A DNA stretch of 54,795 nt from Pseudomonadota bacterium (GTDB taxonomy: Bacteria > Myxococcota_A > UBA9160 > SZUA-336). The notes beneath the pieces are model-generated. The model was not told the DNA's origin, made no database searches, and saw only the letters and a list, made by a program, of their open reading frames with translations. Below are positions 46,689-54,795 of the stretch, piece by piece. Within the stretch, counting starts at the first letter, position 1, and every line of letters starts with the position of its first letter. The translations under genes were made by a program, and so were the position numbers. The DNA is taken from positions 1-54,795 of the forward strand of contig JAGWBS010000006.1 in assembly GCA_021295775.1 (NCBI GenBank). The letters are read 5' to 3'.

Positions 46689-47906
46689 TCAGATCAGGCG
46701 CACGCTCAGCGAAGCGATCTGCTCATCCATGGTGAAGGGAATTCTCTTGGGTTCGCGTGTGATCAGCTCGGCTCGAGGGAAGCGCGTGAGCAGAGTCGTG
46801 AGGGCTTCTTGCACCTCCACGCGGGCCAACGCCTGCCCCAGGCAGAAGTGCGCGCCGTGGCCGAAGCTCGCATGCGGGCGGATCGGACGCTCGATATCGA
46901 ATTCGTCGGGCCGCTCGAAACGCTCCGGATCCCGATTGGCAGCCATCCGCCAGATGAGGACCGAATCCCCCGCGGACAGGTCGAGACCGCATGCGGTCAC
47001 GGAATCGACCGCCACGCGGCGGCCGATGCGGAACGGGGGGGAGAGGCGCAGGCACTCCTCGACGGCCGGTCGAGCGCGCTCCGGATCGAGGCGCACGAGC
47101 CGCGCCTGCTCGGGGTGCGAGAGCAGCAAAAAGACGCTGTTCGAAATGGCCGAGCGAGTCGAGCCGACAGCCCCGCCGATGAGATTCACGATCAGGGCGA
47201 GAAAGTCCTCGTCGCTGACGCCATCCGCGTGCCGGCGGGAGGCCACCAGTTCGGAGAGAGCGTCCGGACCCGGACGTTCCGCGCAGCGTCGGATCAGCTT
47301 CCGGGCGTACTCGGTGAGCGCCTCGATGGAGCGCTCCGCGCGTTCGCGGATCTCGGGCGTCATCGCCGCGCTGAAGCCTTCCTCCGTTCCGACCATGAAC
47401 GCTCCGATCCGCTCGCGGTCCGTGTCCGGGATACCCAGGAAATGGCAGATCCCCCAGAGCGGCAGCTCGCTCGCGTACTGGGTGACGATGTCCAGCGTCT
47501 CGCGTTCCGCCGCCCGGTCCAGCACGGAATTCGCGTGCGCCCGAAACGCCTCCCGCAGCCGGGCGGTCTGACGGGGCGAAAAAAGACGGCCGATGAACGA
47601 GCGCAGTCGCCGGTGTCCCTCGCCCTCGATGGCCGCGAGCGTGCGCTTGCGCCACTCGTAGAACGGACCGTCTGAGATCCCCAACCGTTCCAGGTTCGCG
47701 ACGCCGGGGTTCGAAAAACGCGGGTCCGCGTGCGCGAACTCGACGTCGTCCGCACGCAAGAGGACGGGTTCGCCCCCCGCGGTCAGGGCGGTACGACCCC
47801 GCTCGCGCGCGGCGCGCAGCAGGGGGAGAGGTTCCGTCCAGAAATGCGGATCCCGCAGGTCGAGAACCGCGGGTCCGGAGTCCCCGACGGCACGGGGAGA
47901 CGTCAT
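46689..47906 (-). CDS. Cytochrome P450 with atypical I-helix
   Basis: ASFGHGAHFCLGQALARVE heme motif, ExxR (ECLR); I-helix NLIGGAVGSTRSAI. Confidence 0.94.
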   Translation of the reverse strand: MTSPRAVGDSGPAVLDLRDPHFWTEPLPLLRAARERGRTALTAGGEPVLLRADDVEFAHADPRFSNPGVANLERLGISDGPFYEWRKRTLAAIEGEGHRRLRSFIGRLFSPRQTARLREAFRAHANSVLDRAAERETLDIVTQYASELPLWGICHFLGIPDTDRERIGAFMVGTEEGFSAAMTPEIRERAERSIEALTEYARKLIRRCAERPGPDALSELVASRRHADGVSDEDFLALIVNLIGGAVGSTRSAISNSVFLLLSHPEQARLVRLDPERARPAVEECLRLSPPFRIGRRVAVDSVTACGLDLSAGDSVLIWRMAANRDPERFERPDEFDIERPIRPHASFGHGAHFCLGQALARVEVQEALTTLLTRFPRAELITREPKRIPFTMDEQIASLSVRLI

Positions 47907-48036
47907 CGAGGCAAAATACCAGTCACTCCGCTTCCGTGTTCGGGAATTCGGTGGACGCGCCGCAGACTGTCCGCAGCGCCGGCACGAGTTTGCTTCGTTC
48001 CCGTACGCGGAGGGACGGCCGAACAGGGGAGTTCCC

Positions 48037-48685
48037 ATGAGAGAGCGGAAGCCTGGACGCGCGTTGGATGCCCCCGGGGTGAGTTCCCGGACTCGACGAT
48101 CGAGGCTGCTCAGCAGTGTTCGCGCACTCTCGATTCCGCTGCTGGCGAGCGAGGTTCGCGCCGAGGGACCCTGTTCGGAACGGGACGCGCGACTCAACCT
48201 CTATTGGGGTGACCTGCACGTCCACAGCTCCTACTCTTTCGACCCCAGCTCCCGGGACGTACGCGCCACGCCGGCGAACGCCTACCGCTTCGCGCAGGGT
48301 GGGGCGCTTCCGCTGGCGGCGGTCCCGGGACGGGACTCGAGCGGATCCAGATCGTCAAGGGTTGGCTGGGACCCGGAGGCGAGATCCATCAGGGCGTCCA
48401 CGACCTGGCGACCAGTCCGGACACGTCCGACGGCATCGACCTGAACTCTTGCGATTCCCCGCCCGGAAGCCGGTAACTCTGCGGCGTGTGGACCGACCCG
48501 GACTTCGACCCCCAGCGGCTGGCGGTCTACTACGCGCGTGTGGTCGAGCGACCCTCCTGCCGCTACAGCTGGCGGGATTGCCTGCGCCTCCCCGAAGGGG
48601 GCGACCGGAAACCTGCAGCGTTCCGGAGATCCCGCGCACGATTCGCGAGCGCGCCTGGACGCCGCCCATCTGGTACACCCCGTAG
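48037..48685 (+). pseudogene. Degraded DUF3604-family gene
   Basis: LNLYWGDLHVHSSYSFDPSS…NAYRFAQGGALPLAA, then frame-shifted ERIQIVKGWLGPGGEIHQGVHDLA, an in-frame stop, [32 protein letters not shown] and [23 protein letters not shown]. Confidence 0.82.
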
Positions 48686-48739
48686 AGGAATCGGTCCGCG
48701 GGTCCCCGGATTTCGATCCGCATTCGCCTGGGAGAACTC

Positions 48740-50191
48740 ATGCTGCGGAACAAAACCCGCCGGAGGTTCCGGTCGGTCTCCATCCTGGTTTCGGTTTGGC
48801 TTGCGGGTTCGCCAGCCGCGGGATTCGCGGCGGAGGCCGACTTGGCGGCCCGGGTCGATGCGCTCGAAAGCGAGGCGGTGGCGCTCGCGACAGACCTGTT
48901 CGACTACGCGGAACTCGGCTATCTGGAACAGCGCAGCGCCGCGCGGCTCGCGGATTATCTGGAAGGCCACGGCTTCGCGGTCGAACGGGGCGTTGCGGAG
49001 ATTCCCACCGCCTTCGTGGCGCGTCGCGGCGAGGGTCGCCCGGTCATCGGAATCCTCGCGGAATTCGACGCCTTGCCGGGCCTGTCGCAGGCGCCGGTGC
49101 CGCATCGTCAGCCGGTGACGCCCAACGCGCCGGGACAAGCCTGTGGTCACCATCTGTTCGGCAGCGCCTCGGCGACCGCCGCCACGGCGATCGCCGACTG
49201 GCTGGAAAGCACGGATAACCCAGGCACGCTTCGCGTCTACGGGACGCCGGCCGAGGAGGGTGGATCCGGCAAGGTCTATCTGACCCGGGCCGGCCTCTTC
49301 GATGATGTGGACATCGTGCTGCACTGGCACCCGTCGGACCGAAACGTCGCTTCGCCCGAGAGCAGCAACGGCAACAAATCCGGCCGGTTTCGCTTTCTAG
49401 GGTTCGCCTCGCACGCGGCCGTGGCGCCGGAGCGCGGCCGTTCCGCCCTCGATGGCGTGGAAGCCATGAACTACATGACCAACCTGATGCGCGAGCACAT
49501 GCCGCCCGCGTCGCGGCTGCACTATGTCATCACCGACGGCGGTCGAGCGCCCAACATCGTTCCGGAGTCCGCCGAGGTCTATTACTACGTGCGCCATCCC
49601 GAGCCGAGCGGGGTCGAGGAGTTGTTCGAACGGGTGGTCGCTGCGGCGGAGGGGGCGGCCCTCGGCACTGGGACACGGATGGAATACGAGGTGATGCACG
49701 GGAATTTCCCCGTGTTGCGCAATGACGTCCTCGCCGAGCTGATCCACGGCCACCTGAAGCGCTCGGGGGGCGTCGTCTACGACCGGGCGGAAACGGAGTT
49801 TGCGACCGCTCTGCGCGAGTCGCTCTTGGGGGAGCTGCGATCCCTGGAATCCACGACGACGATCGAGCCGTTCGAGTTCCGCCAGAAAATGGGTTCTACC
49901 GACGTCGGCGACGTGAGCTGGAACGTGCCCACGGCGGGATTCAGTACCGCGACCTGGGTGCCCGGCACGCCCGCTCACAGCTGGCAAGCGGTGGCGGCCG
50001 GAGGCATGAGCATCGGCCACAAAGGCATGATGCTGGCCGCCAAGGTGCTGGCGGAGACGGCACGCGCCCTATACCTGGACCCGGAACTCATGGCCCGGGC
50101 AAAGGCGGAATTCCGGCAGCGGCGCGGCGAGGATTTCGTCTACGCTCCCTTGCTCGGCGATCGCGATCCGCCCCTGGACTACCGCGAATGA
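48740..50191 (+). CDS. M20-family amidohydrolase/peptidase (AbgB-like), exported
   Basis: Signal peptide; [47 protein letters not shown]. Confidence 0.9.
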   Translation: MLRNKTRRRFRSVSILVSVWLAGSPAAGFAAEADLAARVDALESEAVALATDLFDYAELGYLEQRSAARLADYLEGHGFAVERGVAEIPTAFVARRGEGRPVIGILAEFDALPGLSQAPVPHRQPVTPNAPGQACGHHLFGSASATAATAIADWLESTDNPGTLRVYGTPAEEGGSGKVYLTRAGLFDDVDIVLHWHPSDRNVASPESSNGNKSGRFRFLGFASHAAVAPERGRSALDGVEAMNYMTNLMREHMPPASRLHYVITDGGRAPNIVPESAEVYYYVRHPEPSGVEELFERVVAAAEGAALGTGTRMEYEVMHGNFPVLRNDVLAELIHGHLKRSGGVVYDRAETEFATALRESLLGELRSLESTTTIEPFEFRQKMGSTDVGDVSWNVPTAGFSTATWVPGTPAHSWQAVAAGGMSIGHKGMMLAAKVLAETARALYLDPELMARAKAEFRQRRGEDFVYAPLLGDRDPPLDYRE

Positions 50192-50263
50192 AGGGACGCG
50201 ACACGCGGCGCTCCGAAGGGGATCGAGGATTTCCGGCGCCGGATCGATCCGGCCCCGCCGCGC

Positions 50264-51733
50264 TCAGGCGGCAGGCTCGCCGAGCGCCTTGATCTCGAGG
50301 AACTCCTCGAAGCCCGCCCGGCCGTTCTCGCGGCCGAGCCCCGAGCACTTGTAACCGCCGAACGGCACCTCCGGGCCGTACCAGACCCCTCCGTTGATCG
50401 TCATTGTTCCCGTGCGAACGCGGCGGGCGATGCGCTTCGCACGCTCGAGATCCGCGGCGAGGATGGCGCCGGACAGGCCGTAACTGGAGTGGTTCGCGAT
50501 GCGGATCGCGTCCTCTTCGTCCTCGTAACCGATCAGCGTCTGAACGGGACCGAAGAACTCCTGCTGGGCGACGAGTTGATCCGGCTCCGCGATGAACGCG
50601 GTTGGCTCCACGTAGTAGCCCTTGGCGAAGTCCGGGTGCGCTCGGCCACCGCAGAGGAGCTTCGAGCCCTCGGCGACTCCCTGTTGCACCAAATCGAGTA
50701 CGCGTTCGCGCTGAGCGGCGCTGGACTGGGGTCCCTGGACGGTTTCCATGTCGTAGGGATCGCCAACCTTCACGTTCGCCATCGCCGCCACGAGTTTCTC
50801 GGCCGACTCCTCCAAGTGACGCTTCGGGACCAGGACGCGGGACAGCATGGCGCAGCCTTGCCCCGAATGACCGCAGACCGTCGCTCCCGCGTGGCCGGCG
50901 ATGTCCGGAATCCCCGGCAGATCGTCCATCAGCAAGAGCGGAGACTTCCCGCCCAGCTCGAGCGTCACCCGCTTCACGTCAGGGGCCGTCACCTTCAGGA
51001 TGGCCTTTCCGGTCGCCGTCGAGCCCGTGAACGAGACCATGTCGACCCTCGGGTCCGTCGTCACCAGTTCGCCGATGCCGTTCTGCGAGGAAGTGATGAC
51101 GTTGACGACCCCGGGCGGAAGGTCGGTGTTCTCATGCAGGAGTTTTCCGAACAGGAGATTGCACCAGGGCGTCGCGGGCGCCCCCTTGAGCACGACGGTG
51201 CAGCCGGCCGCGAGCGCCCAGCCGACCTTCTTGAGGTTCAGCTCGTGAGGATAGTTCCAGGCCGTGATGGCGCCCACGACCCCGATCGGCTCGCGCTCGA
51301 TCCAGCGATGCGCCCGGGTGCCGAACACTTCGCTCACGCCCAGATCCTCGGACCACTCGTACTTCTCCAGGAAGTCGGCGTAGTAGCTCAGGCTGCTCAC
51401 GGGCGCGTCGAGCGCCGGCCCGTAGGTCTGCTGGATGGGACAGCCGACCTCCGCGACGTAGCTCTGGCGCAGGTGCTCCGCGTGATCGAGATAGGCTTCC
51501 TGGAGCTGGCGAAGACAGCGGGCCCGCAGCTCGTGGTCCCGGGACCAGCCGGTCTCGTCGAAGGCCCGCCGCGCCGCGGCGATCGCGCGGTCGATGTCCT
51601 CGGGGCCGGCGTCGGCCGCTGCCCCGATCACCTCTTCCGTCGCGGGGTTGATGTTCTGGTAGGTCTTCCCCCCGGTCGCGGAAACCAGCTCCCCGTCGAT
51701 GAGCAGCCTTTCCTCGCGGAACAATTCCTTCAT
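50264..51733 (-). CDS. Aldehyde dehydrogenase
   Basis: VGAITAWNYPHELNLKKVGWALAAGCTVVLKGA, VTLELGGKSPLLLMDD, GHSGQGCAMLSRVLVP, VPFGGYKCSGLGRENG. Confidence 0.95.
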   Translation of the reverse strand: MKELFREERLLIDGELVSATGGKTYQNINPATEEVIGAAADAGPEDIDRAIAAARRAFDETGWSRDHELRARCLRQLQEAYLDHAEHLRQSYVAEVGCPIQQTYGPALDAPVSSLSYYADFLEKYEWSEDLGVSEVFGTRAHRWIEREPIGVVGAITAWNYPHELNLKKVGWALAAGCTVVLKGAPATPWCNLLFGKLLHENTDLPPGVVNVITSSQNGIGELVTTDPRVDMVSFTGSTATGKAILKVTAPDVKRVTLELGGKSPLLLMDDLPGIPDIAGHAGATVCGHSGQGCAMLSRVLVPKRHLEESAEKLVAAMANVKVGDPYDMETVQGPQSSAAQRERVLDLVQQGVAEGSKLLCGGRAHPDFAKGYYVEPTAFIAEPDQLVAQQEFFGPVQTLIGYEDEEDAIRIANHSSYGLSGAILAADLERAKRIARRVRTGTMTINGGVWYGPEVPFGGYKCSGLGRENGRAGFEEFLEIKALGEPAA

Positions 51734-51941
51734 CGTCGAACACTCCCGTGCTTGCAGACACCTGTTCCGGTCCGCCGTTTACGGGCCGGTCGCAACCAGG
51801 GCCATCGTCTATCGGAAGCGCGCCTTCGCGCAACCTGCCCCGGAGTTCGTCTGGACGGGGTGGCGTCACCCCCGCAGATCGCGGTGTGCGGATGACGCCA
51901 CCCGAACGGACACCCGCGCCAGCCTCAAAAAGCTGGCTCGG

Positions 51942-52646
51942 TCAAGGCGATCCGGATGGCCTCTCGGTGCCTCCGGCCTCACCGGATTCGGCATCGCGTT
52001 CGGCGAGCGAAAGCTGAAGATTCAGCGCAGCGGAAAAAGAATGGCCGAGTCGATCCATCAAATCCTGCGGCGATTCAGCCGTATCCCCTTCCCATTCGAT
52101 CCCTTGGTTCATGACCAGAAGCGTGGCCCCATGGCTGAGAGCCCAGGCCGCAAGGGCCACTGTAGTCCTTTCCCCAAGGCTCAGTCCGGCCTTCTGACCC
52201 GGATCGGCGAATGCTCCCGCGGCCTCTACCAGCGTCTCGAAGACCTCGCTGCTGACTTGGCGCAACTCGGAATAGACCGAAAAGGGGAAGACCAAACGGC
52301 TGAACATCAGACCGAATAGGTTCGGATTCTCCTTGGCGAAAGAAAAATACTCCCGACCCAGAGCGCTGAAAAAATCACCCGGACCCACGGAGTCCGTAGC
52401 GCTTCGCATACGGGTGAAGAGCCGGCCAAAGCCCTCGACTGCCAGGGCGACCAGCAGACTCTGTCGATTCGGGAAGTGATTATAGGGCGCGGAGTGGGAC
52501 ACCCCGACCAGCATGCTGACCCTGCGCAGGGAGAGCTTCTCCAGCCCTTCGGATTCGAGGACTTCCAGAGCGACCTTCAGGAAAAGCGGCTTCAGATTCC
52601 CGTGGTGGTAGCGTTTGGGGCGCCGACGCCTTCGGGGAGCAGCCAC
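51942..52646 (-). CDS. TetR/AcrR-family transcriptional regulator
   Basis: RPKRYHHGNLKPLFLKVALEVLESEGLEKLSLRRVSMLVGVSHSAPYNHFPNRQSLLVALAVEGF; start (GTG at 52646) uncertain. Confidence 0.88.
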   Translation of the reverse strand: MAAPRRRRRPKRYHHGNLKPLFLKVALEVLESEGLEKLSLRRVSMLVGVSHSAPYNHFPNRQSLLVALAVEGFGRLFTRMRSATDSVGPGDFFSALGREYFSFAKENPNLFGLMFSRLVFPFSVYSELRQVSSEVFETLVEAAGAFADPGQKAGLSLGERTTVALAAWALSHGATLLVMNQGIEWEGDTAESPQDLMDRLGHSFSAALNLQLSLAERDAESGEAGGTERPSGSP

Positions 52647-53257
52647 GGAGACTAGCCTCGATCCGTGGAGTTCGTCATGGGCCCAGTCAACTTCGCGCCT
52701 CCCCGCCTGAAGGCTGGATACGGTGGGCCTGTTCCGAGCCTTCTGCCGGTTGAGATCCTGCGACTTCGTCCTTTTTTCGACTGTCCGGTGCTCGTATCTC
52801 TGCCCGAGGATCGGGATCGACTGGATCGTCTCATTCGATCTTTCTCCCCATCGTGCTGGCGCCAATGTGTGGCTTCAAGAGATTTATTTTCTTGATAAGT
52901 ATATGAAATTCAACACAATGGAGGGGGATGTAGAAATTAAATTTGTAGGCTTAAGCCCCCATATCGATTTTTCTGCACACGGATCTTCTCGTAGCGCTTT
53001 CATCTTCTACAGGTGAGCGCTCATCGTCTCCGTTAGGCGCAGCCTCTTCCTCCTTCCAGTCGCCGTGGGATTTGCAACCGCGGGTCCCAACGGCGAGGGC
53101 ACAGGTGGGCATGGTTCCGGCCTTCGGGGAAGCGCCCGATACCCCTTGTGCGTGAACGGAGGCCGGTGACGGGGAGGCTGCCGGTATCCTTCGCGTCCTA
53201 CGCTCACGAGCCTGGTCCGTTCAGCCCGTATTCACGGGGTGGGTGCAACCCGGCTTC

Positions 53258-53686
53258 TCAGTGCCGGCACCCAATCGCTATCGTTTCTGCGCTCGGCTGA
53301 GGACCTAGCCGTGGGGCCTGAGCAGCATGCCGTCTAGGAGGCCAAGAGACGGTAGACACCGGCAACCCGAGCTGCTGGGCAATCTCCCAACCGGCCTTGG
53401 GCTGGCGTTGCTCGATACGCCGCACCAAGCGTTGGGGCGTGCGAGTCTGGATCCGAGGTGCTCGCGAGCAATGGTCCCGGAGCCCGGCCGGGCCCTCCGC
53501 ATCGACGCGCCGGAGCCACTCGTTGGCGGTCGTGCGGCTGACGCCCGCCGCCTGGACGGCGACCGTTACCTTCCATCGGCCGCAGCGGATCCGCTCGACC
53601 AGAAGAAGGCGGTGGACGGGGGGCAGATTTGCACTGGCACAAAGTCGGGCCTGGGGGTCACCTGGAAGGCGGAGTTTTGGGGTCAA
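53258..53686 (-). pseudogene. IS481-like transposase N-terminal remnant (HTH), frameshifted and truncated
   Basis: NLPPVHRLLLVERIRCGRWKVTVAVQAAGVSRTTANEWLRRVDAEGPAGLRDHCSRAPRIQTRTPQRLVRRIEQRQPKAGWEIAQQLGLPVSTVS; continuation LLDGMLLRPHG in a different frame. Confidence 0.7.
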
Positions 53687-53739
53687 CCCCGTCTTGTCCG
53701 AGAGCCCTCAGGCGTGAACAGCCTCTTGAGGCCCCACAA

Positions 53740-54108
53740 CTAGTCCGGAGTGCCACCCGGGCCCACCTGCGCCCCGTTGCGAAACTCGCCCTCGAAGCGA
53801 CTGCCGTCGGCAGTGGTCTCCACTCCCATGCCGTGCTTCAAGCCATGACTCCACCCGCCCTCGTAGCTCGAGTCGCTGTTCCAGATCCTCTCGTCCTCGC
53901 CGCTCGGCCCGCTCTCGCGCCCGAATGTCTCGCTGACGAACTCAGCGAGCTTGGATGCAACCGCCCAATCTTGAGGACTGGCCTCGCGAAGCTTCTCCCC
54001 GACAGGCGGGCCGTTCGGGGAACTCGAATCCCCAACCGTCTCGTCGGACTGCTGAGAGCATGCGGAGACCACCAGCAGAAAAACCAAGAGCCGGCCGGCC
54101 AAGCGCAT
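53740..54108 (-). CDS. Putative lipoprotein with C-terminal MORN-like repeats
   Basis: MRLAGRLLVFLLVVSACSQQS lipobox; SSYEGGWSHGLKHGMGVETTADGSRFEGEFRNGAQ. Confidence 0.65.
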   Translation of the reverse strand: MRLAGRLLVFLLVVSACSQQSDETVGDSSSPNGPPVGEKLREASPQDWAVASKLAEFVSETFGRESGPSGEDERIWNSDSSYEGGWSHGLKHGMGVETTADGSRFEGEFRNGAQVGPGGTPD

Positions 54109-54526
54109 GGCGCGGGGAGGATGCACCCGTGCTGTTTCGATCCCTTCCCGGAGGGCAGAAACGAGCCGGCGGCTGACGAGCTCGCGCTCAATCCGATGGT
54201 CGGTGCACTCCAACAGACCTTCCTCCACCCGAGCACGCCGAGGCCAGGCAATCGGGCTGTGAACTAGTGGCGAAGAGAAGATGGACATCATGAGGCCGTG
54301 GATCGACGAGGCACCCGGGTTTGAATTCGGGGCTTGGACTCTCATCAGCCCTGGGGACGAGTGGCACGCATCGAGGGACCGCCGTTTGGAATATTAGCAC
54401 GGGATCTTGATAATATTTCCAGTGTCATTTCAACAATATGGACATCGAAATCTTTCCGCAAGCACGAGTGCTTTGGTGTCTTCACCCGGGCTGGAGATCG
54501 ATCGAAGCGAATTCCCCGGTGCGACC

Positions 54527-54795
54527 CTAGCTCCGGAAACGCGACTTGGTCCGAAGCTCGTCGGCCAAAAGCCAGTCCAGGTCGCTGGGTCGCTTCACGT
54601 AGAGGTGCTTCCAGCCGTTGGTGCTGACCCGATTGCCGCGGTGTTCCGCGACGACCCCATTCACAGCCCGTGATGGAGAGTTGTATTCCATGTCACCGAA
54701 TTTCAGCTTGCCCCCGACTACATGCCCGAAAGACCGTATTCCCGAATAGTCCACCTGAAGCTCTGTGCCTTCCGGAAGCAAAACCCCTTTCCCCT
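54527..54795 (-). CDS. RAMA/DUF4357-like domain protein, 5' end beyond the right edge
   Basis: LPEGTELQVDYSGIRSFGHVVGGKLKFGDMEYNSPSRAVNGVV…STNGWKHLYVKRPSDLDWLLADEL (SPS…NGW pattern); frame open to the edge. Confidence 0.5.
   Translation of the reverse strand, partial: GKGVLLPEGTELQVDYSGIRSFGHVVGGKLKFGDMEYNSPSRAVNGVVAEHRGNRVSTNGWKHLYVKRPSDLDWLLADELRTKSRFRS

Noticed and set aside
1-54795. CRISPR arrays, rRNA and tRNA genes
   Set aside because: No regularly spaced repeats and no recognisable rRNA or tRNA cores were seen on reading; tRNAscan or Infernal would be needed to exclude them formally

Overview
GC-rich 54.8 kb bacterial window, probably Gram-negative because of the TonB-dependent receptor. 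It is packed with short, alternating-strand operons that look like a catabolic or secondary-metabolic accessory region. About 45 protein genes are supportable. They include an adjacent acyl-CoA dehydrogenase pair, a thiolase-like/DUF35 pair, three cytochrome P450s, five amidohydrolase-2 (TIM-barrel) proteins, several SDRs, two class III CoA-transferases (one a two-domain fusion), a diiron ferritin-like protein, an acyl-CoA ligase, a haloalkane-dehalogenase-like hydrolase with a signal peptide, a molybdopterin oxidoreductase, an LLM flavin enzyme, an amidase, an M20 peptidase and a TetR regulator. The right end (about 45.5-54.8 kb) shows gene decay: a frameshifted epimerase, a DUF3604 remnant, an AT-rich island and an IS481-like transposase remnant, followed by a MORN lipoprotein and a RAMA-like edge ORF. 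The observations most worth follow-up are: (i) three paralogous tandem-duplicated NIPSNAP/dimeric alpha-beta-barrel-like proteins that travel with a P450 and with a diiron enzyme plus ligase; (ii) a DegT/StrS-fold protein whose catalytic Lys position is His; (iii) an amidohydrolase paralog that has lost nearly all metal ligands; (iv) a fused CoA-transferase with one active and one apparently inactive half. No rRNA, tRNA or CRISPR was recognised. All family calls were made by eye from motifs; no database search was run.
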